Source: Bradyrhizobium septentrionale (GTDB lineage: Bacteria > Pseudomonadota > Alphaproteobacteria > Rhizobiales > Xanthobacteraceae). Taken from it: DNA of 64,000 nt. This document shows positions 22,769-30,336 of this stretch, in pieces (position 1 is the stretch's first letter; each line of letters starts with the position of its first letter). The stretch is taken from the NCBI RefSeq assembly GCF_011516645.4, contig NZ_CP088285.1, forward strand, positions 7,024,501 to 7,088,500. The letters run 5' to 3'. A program made the position numbers and the translations under genes. The notes beneath the pieces were generated by a model, which was not told where the DNA came from, did no database searches, and was given only the letters and a program-made list of their open reading frames with translations.

Positions 22769-23295
22769 CGGCGCCCCTGCTGAAAGAGTGGCGTGGTGAC
22801 AAGCGCGAGCTGCGGCCGGATGAGCGAGCACATGTAGTGCCAAGTTGCGAGCGCGTCGGCCTCGTTGTCGTCCTCGACCTCCCAGCCCATCGACCGGCAC
22901 TGCCGTATGACGAGTGTCTTGGCGCGGTCGCGCTTGGGGTTCTGGCCGATGAAGTGGAGCCGCACGTCGCGGGTCTCTGCCTTCCTGATGTCGTAGAGGC
23001 CGCATCGATAGGCGCAGGCGCCGATGATTGCCGGCAGGCCGTAGAGCAGCGTGGTCGTGTTGACGTTGCTTTTTCCACGGTTGAACGATGTCGGCATCGG
23101 CGCTTCCCAAACCACGGTGCTCGGGCCGAAGTCAGCGAGCATGCTGTACATCCAGCCCCATGCATTGGAGAAGCTTGCTTCGTGAGAGGCGCCCGGCTTG
23201 GCGAATTGGATCGAGCCGTGCGCCGGTTCCTGGCCCGGCTCGCCCACGGCCCAGCCGGTTCTTGATGCTAGGTCGAGGGCGAGGATGACGGACAT
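22765..23295 (-). CDS. RuvC-like Holliday junction resolvase
   Basis: 176 residues of the RNase H/RuvC fold. Acidic catalytic residues are recognisable as D8 (ILALDLASRTGWA), E64 (VVWEAPM) and D147 (NEADALATW). It would resolve recombination intermediates or branched packaging substrates. ATG at 23295 matches the usual family start; an ATG ten codons upstream is unlikely. Part of the leftward replication operon. Confidence 0.85.
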   Translation of the reverse strand: MSVILALDLASRTGWAVGEPGQEPAHGSIQFAKPGASHEASFSNAWGWMYSMLADFGPSTVVWEAPMPTSFNRGKSNVNTTTLLYGLPAIIGACAYRCGLYDIRKAETRDVRLHFIGQNPKRDRAKTLVIRQCRSMGWEVEDDNEADALATWHYMCSLIRPQLALVTTPLFQQGRR

Positions 23296-23305
23296 TTCGA
23301 TCCCC

Positions 23306-23803
23306 TCAGAGGGACGGCAACCCACCGTGCGTGCTGAGATGGCTCACTGCGTCCCGCCAGACCCAGCCCGGATGGCTTTCGAGGAGCGGCTTGATGTAGC
23401 TGGACGCGCGCGCGAACAGATCGCGCTCGGCCTCGGCCGCAGCGATGTTGTCGCCCTTCTGCCGCTCGATCTGAGCGATGTCGGAAAGCCCGCAATCTGC
23501 CAGAGCCTTCTGCACCACCGCGTCGTCGTGCCGGATGTCAAAAACGATGTCCTCATGGTCGATGAAGAGACGGAGCTGGTGCGCGTCCTCTGACAGGTGC
23601 GGCGGCTTCTTGCGGAACGTCACGAGGCGAAGGATCGACTGCAGTTCCGCCTCATGGGTCCATGCCGCCGTGATGAGGCCGTAGCCCTTCGCCTCGTCAA
23701 AGCAGTAGCCGGCGATGGCGTGCGGATCGGTCAGCTTCTTGATGTTGCGGGCGCGTCGTGCGGCATCCCGCACGAACTGCATCAATGAACGGCGCTCGGT
23801 CAC
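23306..23803 (-). CDS. Phage protein of unknown function in replication operon
   Basis: 165 residues from a GTG overlapping the preceding stop (GTGA). A helical start (MQFVRDAARRARNIKKL) leads to an alpha/beta body (AGYCFDEAKGYGLITAAWTHEAELQSILRLVTFR) and a tail with HPGWVWRDAVSHL. No catalytic signature is obvious. It lies between the DUF3102 gene and the resolvase, so a role in DNA replication or repair is only suggested by context. Confidence 0.62.
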   Translation of the reverse strand: MTERRSLMQFVRDAARRARNIKKLTDPHAIAGYCFDEAKGYGLITAAWTHEAELQSILRLVTFRKKPPHLSEDAHQLRLFIDHEDIVFDIRHDDAVVQKALADCGLSDIAQIERQKGDNIAAAEAERDLFARASSYIKPLLESHPGWVWRDAVSHLSTHGGLPSL

Positions 23804-24696
23804 TTGTCGCCCTCCCATTCCATCGCGATGAACTCGTTGAGCCAGCGGACGACCCTCATCGCCTCGTCCCGTGACTTGCCCAGGCGATCGGCTGGCGTTT
23901 GCTGCGTGTGCTTGGCCGAGAGCACCTCGATGTGGACCATCTGCTTGGGCGTGAGGGCATCGAGCTTCTCGACCAGATGGCGGATCGCAAGCATGGCGCT
24001 GGTTGACGCCAGCGACATGCCGCTGTCGATCTTCGGCCCTGATGGCGGATCAGCAGTGCGCTTGGCCTGAAGCTGCTCGTTCGCCGTTGCGAGCTTCCGC
24101 TGCGCCTTTTCGAGGTCCTTCTCCAGGGGCTTCACGGCCTTGTCGATCGCGGTGGCGATCTCGGCCTGAAGCTTGGCGGGGTCGAGGACGAGCTTGCCCT
24201 CGTACTCGGCGCGAACCGCCTGTTCGCGGCGTGCGATCTCGGCCCGCAGGTCGGTTATCGCGCGCTCATGGGTCGCGCCATCCTTCGCGCGGGCCTCCTC
24301 GATGATGCAGCGGACATCCTCGACCGAGAGATGCTCGCCTGCCTCGGCGCGGGCGATGATGTCCTGCCGCGCCTCGTCAGGCGTCGATGGTGCGGCGAGC
24401 GAGTAGAGACCGGAGACCGGCAGGGTCAAATCCCGAATGTTTCGGGATTTGGCCAGTTCGGCGACGCGCATGAAGTTCAACGCGGTGTCATCCGTCCACC
24501 CGAACTCCTGCTTCAGCCACGGCAACCAGTTGCCATGACCGGCGATCTGCTTCGCCTGGGTGAGGCGCCGTCCGATCTCGATGATGTCCGCGACGACGCG
24601 CTTGCCGAGCGTGCGGATCACCGCCGCGTGCTCGGCCAAGGCGATTTCGTCCGATGTTGCAACGGGCAGCAGTTCCGCCGTCTGCCCCTGCATCAT
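23800..24696 (-). CDS. DUF3102-family protein
   Basis: 298 residues. The N-terminal region (IRTLGKRVVADIIEIGRRLTQAKQIAGHGNWLPWLKQEFGWTDDTALNFMRVAE, about residues 28-80) is the DUF3102 signature, often found in phage and plasmid partition or regulatory proteins with a helix-turn-helix near it. Residues 120-220 are a long heptad coiled coil. Probably binds DNA near the early control region; function not known. Overlaps upstream gene as ATGA. Confidence 0.8.
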   Translation of the reverse strand: MMQGQTAELLPVATSDEIALAEHAAVIRTLGKRVVADIIEIGRRLTQAKQIAGHGNWLPWLKQEFGWTDDTALNFMRVAELAKSRNIRDLTLPVSGLYSLAAPSTPDEARQDIIARAEAGEHLSVEDVRCIIEEARAKDGATHERAITDLRAEIARREQAVRAEYEGKLVLDPAKLQAEIATAIDKAVKPLEKDLEKAQRKLATANEQLQAKRTADPPSGPKIDSGMSLASTSAMLAIRHLVEKLDALTPKQMVHIEVLSAKHTQQTPADRLGKSRDEAMRVVRWLNEFIAMEWEGDK

Positions 24697-25061
24697 GCAC
24701 CTGCCTGCGCGCGCTCAGCGCGCGAGAGTGCCGCCCGGCCCAACGGCAGATCGCCGAAGTCGCCCAGCTTCTCGCTGAGCATCTGGTACTCGTCGAGATC
24801 GTCGTCCTCGAAGTCGTCGGCGACGGCGTCGGCCTTCCGCAGGAGCGAGCGCTCCTTGATCTTGGCTTTCAGCAGCTTCTTGCGGATGCCGCGATCGGCG
24901 GCGTGATCGAACTGGTCGGCGCGACGGTCGCGGATGACCTTGCAGCGCTTCATGTAGGCCATCTTCTCCTGGAGCAGCTCGCCATCGATCTTCTCGATCG
25001 CTGCGACCGCGTCCTTGATGTTCTCGGCTGATGGGGTGTTTTCGGCGGCGCTCTTTGCCAT
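24693..25061 (-). CDS. Small helical protein, first gene of replication operon
   Basis: 122 residues, largely helical: AENIKDAVAAIEKIDGELLQEKMAYMKRCKVIRDRR, then KKLLKAKIKERSLLRKADAVADDFEDDD. The organisation resembles GapR-like (DUF2312) nucleoid proteins in length and helix pattern, but conserved GapR residues are not clearly present. It is the first leftward gene after the control region. Start chosen at MAKSAAENTP. Confidence 0.6.
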   Translation of the reverse strand: MAKSAAENTPSAENIKDAVAAIEKIDGELLQEKMAYMKRCKVIRDRRADQFDHAADRGIRKKLLKAKIKERSLLRKADAVADDFEDDDLDEYQMLSEKLGDFGDLPLGRAALSRAERAQAGA

Positions 25062-25222
25062 TGCGGCATCTCCCGATGTTGCGCGCGAGCGGCGTCGCGC
25101 GCGGCGATGCGCGCGCAAACGTCGTCTCTCGATCAGATTGATAGGTGGACGGGCCGTCGATGATGTTGCGCCACGCGCAAATCGAAAATCAAGCGCGAAA
25201 AAAAGTTAGGACGAGTTTGTGC

Positions 25223-25236
25223 GTCACCTCGGTGAC
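25223..25236. promoter_or_regulatory. Palindromic operator-like site 1
   Basis: GTCACC-TC-GGTGAC is a perfect 6+6 inverted repeat around two bases. A closely related site lies exactly 300 bp downstream in the same orientation. Confidence 0.5.
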
Positions 25237-25286
25237 TGTCTCGCGCGATCACGCTGCCATGCCGTCGCCACAAAGCGTTAGGCGAT

Positions 25287-25306
25287 TTCCGTTACACGCC
25301 GTTACA
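25287..25306. repeat. Direct repeat copy 1 with two CGTTACA units
   Basis: TTCCGTTACACGCCGTTACA is repeated exactly at 25483-25502. Each copy holds two CGTTACA heptamers eleven bases apart, i.e. about one helical turn, as expected for iterons or tandem regulator sites. Confidence 0.6.
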
Positions 25307-25398
25307 GCGACTTTTTTCGCGGCATCATTTCGCTTGCTGGCATGGTTCGTGCTACGTGCGTGCGCAGTAGTTATAATTAAATCTATATTGATTATGCG

Positions 25399-25425
25399 GA
25401 GAGAGGTCGCTTTACGACCTCTCTC
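25399..25425. other. 11-bp hairpin next to AT-rich stretch
   Basis: GAGAGAGGTCG and its exact complement flank a CTTTA loop. It immediately follows an AT-rich stretch. No T-run follows, so it is more likely an operator or origin structure than a simple terminator. Confidence 0.45.
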
Positions 25426-25482
25426 TACGCAAAACTACTGCCAGAGAATTACTCTGCGCGCGCGGCGCTGACGTCGCCGCGC

Positions 25483-25502
25483 TTCCGTTACACGCCGTTA
25501 CA
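25483..25502. repeat. Direct repeat copy 2 with two CGTTACA units
   Basis: Exact 20-bp copy of 25287-25306, 196 bp downstream of it. Confidence 0.6.
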
Positions 25503-25522
25503 CGAATTTATTTGCGTCGAGA

Positions 25523-25536
25523 GTAACCTCGGTGAC
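25523..25536. promoter_or_regulatory. Palindromic operator-like site 2
   Basis: GTAACC-TC-GGTGAC differs from site 1 by one base and is placed 58 bp before the first rightward start codon. Confidence 0.5.
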
Positions 25537-25593
25537 GCGCAAAGTTTTTTGGACGCGCTATCATCCTCGAAATCGAACAGGGGACAGCGCGTC

Positions 25594-25782
25594 ATGTCTG
25601 ACAAATCCATCGCATCAGTTGGAAGGGCTCTCGCCGCCGCGCTGCTGGTCGAAGCGCGGTCGCTGCCCATGACGGCCGAAGTCGCCAAGCTCTGGAAGCG
25701 CAACGAGGGCGAGATCGTCGCGCTCTCCGATGAGCTTGTCGAAGCCTACCGCACCGAAATTCTCGAAGCGCTGAGGGTGTGA
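25594..25782 (+). CDS. Small phage protein, first gene of rightward operon
   Basis: 62 residues: MSDKSIASVGRALAAALLVEARSLPMTAEVAKLWKRNEGEIVALSDELVEAYRTEILEALRV, an almost all-helical composition. ACAGCGCGTC precedes the ATG. Because it follows the operator region directly it might be a regulator, but no helix-turn-helix motif is clear. Confidence 0.6.
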   Translation: MSDKSIASVGRALAAALLVEARSLPMTAEVAKLWKRNEGEIVALSDELVEAYRTEILEALRV

Positions 25783-25784
25783 CG

Positions 25785-26031
25785 ATGAGCAGCCTGGACG
25801 AAAGGATCGCCGCGTTCGTCGCCGAGCGCGATGCAGCGGTTATCGCAGGGATCGATGCCCTGATCGCGTTTTCCGCCAAGTACGGGCACCGCCCGTCCAG
25901 ACCGGGACGTGGCCACGATCATGCTGCACAAGCTGCGCACCGCGATCCCGTCGCTGCCGCTGCCCGTGCGGCTCGCGTCGCACGAATGGCTTTCTCGGCA
26001 CGGTTTCGAGAGCTTCGGGGATGAGGCATGA
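25785..26031 (+). pseudogene. Small phage gene with a frame change
   Basis: Frame one starts at the ATG 25785 (MSSLDERIAAFVAERDAAVIAGIDALIAFS, about 35 codons). From about 25890 the coding signal moves to the +1 frame, which reads DVATIMLHKLRTAIPSLPLPVRLASHEWLSRHGFESFGDEA and ends in an ATGA overlap with the next gene. Joined product would be about 82 residues. Either a frameshift (mutation, error or recoding) or two overlapping genes, the second with a GTG at 25909. Confidence 0.48.
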
Positions 26032-26234
26032 CCGCGCGCGGCTTCTCGCATCCGAACCTCGGCAAGGCGGTCGAGATCAAGCAGCAGGGCAAGCGCGTCG
26101 CGCTGATCTTCGTCTGCACCACCGAAGAGCGCGCCGGCGATCAGGTCGAAGACCTGCTGCAGCAGCTTCAGGACGGCGCTCTGAACCTCACGCTGATGGG
26201 CAAGCCGACTGGCATCAAGGAATGGAACGAATGA
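26028..26234 (+). CDS. Small phage protein of unknown function
   Basis: 68 residues with a beta-alpha pattern (GKAVEIKQQGKRVALIFVCTTEERAGDQVEDLLQQLQDGALNLTLMG). Four-base overlaps with both neighbours place it firmly in the operon. Immediately upstream of the recombination nuclease gene. Confidence 0.66.
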   Translation: MTARGFSHPNLGKAVEIKQQGKRVALIFVCTTEERAGDQVEDLLQQLQDGALNLTLMGKPTGIKEWNE

Positions 26235-27163
26235 TCCAGAGCATTCGCTGGGATGGAAACACGATCACGCAGCCGGGCCTCTACGCGAAGCTGCCGCTTG
26301 CGACCTACCATCGCGGCGACATCTGCGATGGGCCGAGCGTGTCCTCGACCGTGCTGCGGAAGTTGTGGGACGGCTCGCCTGCGCATGCCTGGGCGCATAG
26401 CCCACTCAACCCGGCGCGCGTCGAGGAGCCCGACAGCGAGGCATTCGTGCTGGGCCGTGCCGCGCACCACCTGCTGACGGCCGAGATCGGCTTCGCCGAC
26501 GTGTTCGTGGTGCGGCCCGAGACGCTCGAAGGCGAGAAGTGGAACGGCAATCGCAAGGAGTGCAAGCGCTGGCTGGCCGCGAAGAAGCGCGAGGGCCTGA
26601 CCGTGGTGACCTCCGCGCAGGTCGAGGTGATCAAGGGCATGGCCATCTCGCTGGGCGCCTTCCCGATGGTCCAGGCGGGCGCGCTCAACGGCCTGATCGA
26701 AAGGAGCCTGATCTGGAAGGACAAGGAAACCGGGCTCTGGGTGAAGGCCCGGCCGGACGTGACGCCGAATGATAGCGGCGACTTCACCGACCTGAAGACC
26801 ACCCCCTCGGTGCTGTACCGCGACCTGCAGTCCTCGATCGCCACGTTCGGCTACCATCAGCAGGCCGCGCTCGTGCTCGAAGGCGCGATGGCGCTGGACC
26901 TTGAGGCCAGCTCCTTCACTCTCATCTGGGTTGAGAAGTCGGCGCCGTTCTGCGTGCGCGCGCAGCAGCTCAAGGACGAGGACATCGCGCGCGGCATGAA
27001 GCAGAACCGCGCCGCGCTGCGGACGTTCGCCGACTGCCTGTCGTCCGGCGTCTGGCCCGGCCCTGGTGATGATCGCGACGATGCCGAGTACGTCGATCTG
27101 CCCGACTGGAAGCGCGCGCAGATCGATGAGCGGCTGAAATTCGAATTGCGTGAGGCGGCGTGA
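26231..27163 (+). CDS. RecE-like PD-(D/E)XK exonuclease (DUF3799 type)
   Basis: 310 residues. It has an N-terminal YHRGDICDGPSVSSTVLRKLWDGSPAHAW block, GRAAHHLLTAE, then the nuclease core KARPDVTPNDSGDFTDLKTTPSV with the D...(D/E)xK residues, and FGYHQQAALVLEGA. These are typical of the C-terminal nuclease of exonuclease VIII and phage Cas4/lambda-exo-like proteins. With RecT two genes later it forms a phage single-strand-annealing system. Confidence 0.86.
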   Translation: MIQSIRWDGNTITQPGLYAKLPLATYHRGDICDGPSVSSTVLRKLWDGSPAHAWAHSPLNPARVEEPDSEAFVLGRAAHHLLTAEIGFADVFVVRPETLEGEKWNGNRKECKRWLAAKKREGLTVVTSAQVEVIKGMAISLGAFPMVQAGALNGLIERSLIWKDKETGLWVKARPDVTPNDSGDFTDLKTTPSVLYRDLQSSIATFGYHQQAALVLEGAMALDLEASSFTLIWVEKSAPFCVRAQQLKDEDIARGMKQNRAALRTFADCLSSGVWPGPGDDRDDAEYVDLPDWKRAQIDERLKFELREAA

Positions 27164-27489
27164 TGAAAACCATCCCCGTCATCCGCGCACGGCTGCATGA
27201 GCTGCCCACGCAGCTCGCGGAAGCGAGCGAGAGCAGCGTAAGGCCGGAGTTTCTCAGCGCCATTTCGGTCGAGCTGCACACGCTGGCTGAAGAGACCAAG
27301 CGCAAGCCATCGGTCCGGCCGCGCGAGAGGGCGCACAAGCAACGGATGAGCCCGGCGGTCAGGGCCAAGATGCGGGCCTTCGCCGCCGATCCTGCCAACC
27401 GGCATCTCGGCCTGATGGAGATCGCGGTGATCTTCAACACCGACCACGGGCGCGTGTCTGAGGCGATCAACGTCTACAGGGACAGGTGA
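27163..27489 (+). CDS. Putative helix-turn-helix protein
   Basis: 108 residues. The C-terminal half (SPAVRAKMRAFAADPANRHLGLMEIAVIFNTDHGRVSEAINVYRD) is a clear helix-turn-helix-like pattern with a recognition helix near RVSEAINV. The N-terminus is helical and charged. TGATG overlap with the nuclease gene. Likely DNA binding; target unknown. Confidence 0.66.
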   Translation: MKTIPVIRARLHELPTQLAEASESSVRPEFLSAISVELHTLAEETKRKPSVRPRERAHKQRMSPAVRAKMRAFAADPANRHLGLMEIAVIFNTDHGRVSEAINVYRDR

Positions 27490-27490
27490 G

Positions 27491-27679
27491 ATGCGCAACA
27501 GCAGCGTGAGGCCTTGCCCCTGCGGCAGCGGCCTGGAGAGCAAATGGCAGTACGACGCGCGCGGCATCGAATTGTGCCGCACCTGCCGGCGGTGCCATCG
27601 CGAGCGGATGGCGGGCTTCCGCCAGGACGTGCTGACCGATCCGGACTACTGGCACGACGAGCCCATCGAGGAGGATTGA
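27491..27679 (+). CDS. Small zinc-binding protein (CPCGSG type)
   Basis: 62 residues with a CPCGSG motif near the N-terminus and CRTCRRCHRERM in the middle, giving two potential zinc sites. GAGATG region lies just before the ATG. A nucleic-acid adapter role in the recombination operon is possible but not shown. Confidence 0.6.
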   Translation: MRNSSVRPCPCGSGLESKWQYDARGIELCRTCRRCHRERMAGFRQDVLTDPDYWHDEPIEED

Positions 27680-27683
27680 AAAA

Positions 27684-28592
27684 TTGAGCGAGCAGACTTT
27701 TCCCGGCGACCGCCCGATGGATGCCGACCGCGTGACGCGGCGCGATCTCGCCGAGGGCAAGATCGAGAAGGTGCTTGGCGAGCGCACGGCGCAGGTGGCC
27801 ATCTCCGACTTCGGCTTCGACTTCACCAACGCGATGCAGATTGCGGAGGCGGCGAAGATCATGGCGACCGCCGGTCCCATGCTGCCGGAATGGTTGCGGG
27901 GCAATGTCGGCGGCTGCTGGGGCATCATCGTCCGCGCGGTCGAGCTGAACATCTCGCCGCTCACCCTGGCCAACTGGACCTATCTCGGCAAGGACGGCCG
28001 CGTGGCCTATGAAAGCCAGTTCTACCATGCAGTGATCGAGGCCAAGGCGCCGCTGAAGGAGCGGCTCCAGCATGAGATCATTGGCGAAGGCGATGATCGG
28101 AAGTGTCGGGTGTGGGGCATGTTCAGGGGCGAGAGCATCGTGCGCGAGATCACCAGCGAGCGGCTGGGTGATCTGCGTCCCGGCCTGAACGAGCGCGGCC
28201 AGATCAAGGGTTCGCCGTTGTGGTTGCGCAAGCCCGACGTGCAGATGTTCTACGACACGTGCCGCGACTGGTGCCGCGTCTTCTGCCCGGACATTCTCGG
28301 CGGCGTCTATGCGCGTGGCGAGGTCGAGGAGAACGACGGCATCGCAGAGCCCATGAAGGACGTGAGCCGCGACACCTCGCCGAAGCTGCGCGAGCGGCTG
28401 CGCGGCCCTGTCGGCGAGGGCTTCGACAAGAGTTCGATCGAGGAGGCGATTGCAGCAGCGACGCCTGCCGATCCCAAGAGGTCCAGCAAAGGTGATGCTT
28501 CTGGACCGGCGGATGCTTCGGCACCCGCCGAGACCGCGCCGTCGTCTGTCTGCCCCCCAGCCCCCGACGGCGCGGTCGCCCCCACGGCCTGA
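27684..28592 (+). CDS. RecT-family single-strand annealing protein
   Basis: 302 residues. The RecT core spans about residues 40-215 (AAKIMATAGPMLPEWLRGNVGGCWGIIVRAVELNISPLTLANWTYLGKDGRVAYESQFYHAVI; GSPLWLRKPDVQMFYDTCRDWCRVFCPDI). The C-terminal 80 residues are low-complexity, as is usual. TTG start, preceded by GAGGA at a good distance. It pairs with the RecE-like nuclease for homologous recombination of phage DNA. Confidence 0.86.
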   Translation: MSEQTFPGDRPMDADRVTRRDLAEGKIEKVLGERTAQVAISDFGFDFTNAMQIAEAAKIMATAGPMLPEWLRGNVGGCWGIIVRAVELNISPLTLANWTYLGKDGRVAYESQFYHAVIEAKAPLKERLQHEIIGEGDDRKCRVWGMFRGESIVREITSERLGDLRPGLNERGQIKGSPLWLRKPDVQMFYDTCRDWCRVFCPDILGGVYARGEVEENDGIAEPMKDVSRDTSPKLRERLRGPVGEGFDKSSIEEAIAAATPADPKRSSKGDASGPADASAPAETAPSSVCPPAPDGAVAPTA

Positions 28593-28610
28593 TCGCTTTT
28601 GGGAGGATCG

Positions 28611-28769
28611 ATGAAGGTGGAGCTTGAGCGGACCACGGAGAACGGTCAGCGGGGCGTGCGCGTGGTCGCCAACGACACCGCTCGGCAGCCTGAGACGCTG
28701 CGCCAGTGGATCAAAATGCTGCAGCTTGCCGAGCGCTGGCTGCGCGAAGTGAAGCCAAAACAGCAGTGA
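28611..28769 (+). CDS. Small phage protein, 52 residues
   Basis: MKVELERTTENGQRGVRVVAN leads to ETLRQWIKMLQLAERWLREVK, a strand-helix layout. GGGAGG seven bases upstream of the ATG supports expression. Function unknown. Confidence 0.6.
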   Translation: MKVELERTTENGQRGVRVVANDTARQPETLRQWIKMLQLAERWLREVKPKQQ

Positions 28770-28780
28770 GGAGGAGCCCC

Positions 28781-29035
28781 ATGACGACCAAAGACTTCCC
28801 GTTCACCGACGTGGTGGAGAAGGCATCGAAGTACATCGAGGCCGGGCATACGGTGCACCAGAAATTCTCATGTCATCGATGTGGCGCGCGCCAGACCATG
28901 GAGGTGCCGAACAGGTTCTTCCTCGCCGGACGGTGCGAGGAGTGCAAGGCCGTCACCGACATCCAGGCGCGCGGCTGCAACTACGTGCTCGTGACCGGCG
29001 TCAACAAGGGCTCTATCGCCGAGACCATCCGGTAA
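28781..29035 (+). CDS. Zinc-ribbon-like phage protein
   Basis: 84 residues. SCHRCGARQTMEVPNRFFLAGRCEECKAVTDI supplies a CxxC...CxxC zinc ribbon (about residues 31-55). Preceded by GAGGAGCCCC. Common class of phage single-zinc-ribbon proteins with unknown role. Confidence 0.68.
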   Translation: MTTKDFPFTDVVEKASKYIEAGHTVHQKFSCHRCGARQTMEVPNRFFLAGRCEECKAVTDIQARGCNYVLVTGVNKGSIAETIR

Positions 29036-29056
29036 ATTGCCGTGAGGGGGACCACC

Positions 29057-29407
29057 ATGGCCAGCAAGGTAGAGATCATCGACACGACCGACGTTGTGCC
29101 GATTTCGCCGCTGACGCCGCGCGCGCTGCGTCGCGCGATCGTGGACGAGGTCGCGATCGCGCATGGCGTTGACCCAGGGCTGATCGAGAACGGCAACCGC
29201 ACACAGCAGGTCGTTGATGCTCGCGCCGAAGTCGCGAGGCGGCTGCGTGCCATGGGCATGTCGGAGCAGCGCGTCGCTGACGTGATGCACATCCAGCTCA
29301 AGACCGCGCGCACCTATCTCGGCACGCTGACTGCGCGCCGCCCCTACGCCCCGCGTTACGACTTTTTCGCGTTCAAAACAGGAGACAATGATGCAACGGA
29401 CTGCTGA
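29057..29407 (+). CDS. DnaA C-terminal-like helix-turn-helix protein
   Basis: 116 residues. Residues 45-90 (TQQVVDARAEVARRLRAMGMSEQRVADVMHIQLKTARTYLGTL) match the DnaA domain-IV fold, which recognises DNA boxes (DAR...RxLT-like). GAGGGGGACC before the ATG. It could bind the repeats of the 25.3-kb region as a regulator or origin protein (inference). Confidence 0.7.
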   Translation: MASKVEIIDTTDVVPISPLTPRALRRAIVDEVAIAHGVDPGLIENGNRTQQVVDARAEVARRLRAMGMSEQRVADVMHIQLKTARTYLGTLTARRPYAPRYDFFAFKTGDNDATDC

Positions 29408-29789
29408 GGCACTTCCCGAGATGAGGCTGGACGGCGAGAGCGTGCTGCATGAGGCGCCGCACAGGATCGACCGACCGCCGCCCGGAGATCACCTTGCGCG
29501 GCCCGCCTATGGCGACAGCTCGCGCGATGCGATCAAGGCGATCGTCGTCGGCATCAGCGAGCAGAACGGCAAGGCGCTCGCCGCGCTCCGCGCCGAGCTG
29601 GATGAATTGGAACAGCTCATGCTGATCAGCGCGGCGAAGGTGCAGCATGAGATCGATGGCCACGCCTCGATCTGCCGCTATGTCCATGAAGAGGTCGGCC
29701 GGCTCCATGGCGTGGTCGGCAAGATGCGGCAGCAGCAGAGCGAGATCGTGCACGTCGCCGATGGCGAGCACGCAAGGGCTTCGGCATAA
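29388..29789 (+). CDS. Helical phage protein of unknown function
   Basis: 133 residues. The N-terminal 45 are polar and probably flexible. The rest is a long coiled coil with heptads (LAALRAELDELEQLMLISAAKVQHEID; VHEEVGRLHGVVGKMRQQQSEIV). AGGAGA precedes the ATG ATG pair. It overlaps the preceding gene by 20 nt. Confidence 0.6.
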   Translation: MMQRTAEALPEMRLDGESVLHEAPHRIDRPPPGDHLARPAYGDSSRDAIKAIVVGISEQNGKALAALRAELDELEQLMLISAAKVQHEIDGHASICRYVHEEVGRLHGVVGKMRQQQSEIVHVADGEHARASA

Positions 29790-29846
29790 AGTTCGACCCG
29801 AGCTGGCCGGGTGCCGAAGTAGGCCAGACGCTGCCCAGCAGGCTAG

Positions 29847-29987
29847 GTGGTGGCGGGAAGAAACAACCCCCTGCAGCCAGTGACGGCGTGCAAACCGGGC
29901 ACCGGCAACGGCCACGGCGGCGACTTCTGGACGAGCCCGCTGCCGTGGCCTTCGAAATGTTGGAGCATGGTGGCGGAATGGCGATGA
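29847..29987 (+). CDS. Possible 46-residue ORF
   Basis: A GTG-started frame with a glycine-rich middle (GTGNGHGGDFWTSPLPWPSKCWSM). Its stop overlaps ATG AGC as ATGA, linking it to the next gene. Evidence is otherwise weak. Confidence 0.28.
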   Translation: MVAGRNNPLQPVTACKPGTGNGHGGDFWTSPLPWPSKCWSMVAEWR

Positions 29988-30013
29988 GCAAGGACATGCG
30001 GAAGGACAATTCG

Positions 30014-30277
30014 ATGGCGACCGACCCCACGACTAAACAGATGGCCGGCACCGCCAACCCCGCCGGTGACTTCGATGCTTATTCGATCGCCGAGTTCTGC
30101 CGCCGTCACAGCATCAGCCCTCAGATGTTTTACAAGCTGAAGGACCAGGGGCTCATGCCGCTTACGTTCCGCGTTGGCACGAGGGTCCTCGTCTCGAAAG
30201 AGGCGGCAGCGGCATGGCGGCGCGAGCGCGAGACCGAAGCCCTGGAAGAAGCGTCGGGCGATGGCGCCGCCGGGTGA
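30014..30277 (+). CDS. MerR/excisionase-like helix-turn-helix protein
   Basis: 87 residues. DAYSIAEFCRRHSISPQMFYKLKDQGLMPLTFRVGTRVLVSKEAAAAWRRERE is an excisionase-type winged helix (residues 20-72): a first helix for start recognition, a recognition helix and a wing with TRVLVSKE. GAAGGA supports this start; ATGs at 29978 and 29984 are alternatives. It is the last prophage gene before the terminator, the classic place for Xis. A directionality factor or regulator. Confidence 0.72.
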   Translation: MATDPTTKQMAGTANPAGDFDAYSIAEFCRRHSISPQMFYKLKDQGLMPLTFRVGTRVLVSKEAAAAWRRERETEALEEASGDGAAG

Positions 30278-30307
30278 CCAGCGCCGCCTGAGCCCTCTGG
30301 AGGACAT

Positions 30308-30336
30308 CCCCGGCCACTTGAGCCGGGGTTTTTTTT
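30308..30336 (+). terminator. Rho-independent terminator at the right end of the prophage genes
   Basis: CCCCGGC and GCCGGGG pair around a 7-nt loop and are followed by eight T. It closes the rightward operon. Confidence 0.88.

Larger units (their letters stand above)
25062..25593. promoter_or_regulatory. Divergent early control region, possible origin
   Basis: These 532 bp lack a supportable gene. They separate the leftward replication operon from the rightward recombination operon and hold two copies each of a palindrome and of a GTTACA repeat, an AT-rich core (about 25367-25397) and a hairpin; the parts are listed separately. The arrangement resembles early lambdoid operator or origin regions, but no repressor gene is visible within it. 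Confidence 0.55.

Noticed and set aside
25062..25593. Possible CRISPR array from the spaced repeats
   Set aside because: Only two copies of each repeat, 196 or 300 bp apart, no regular spacers or cas genes.
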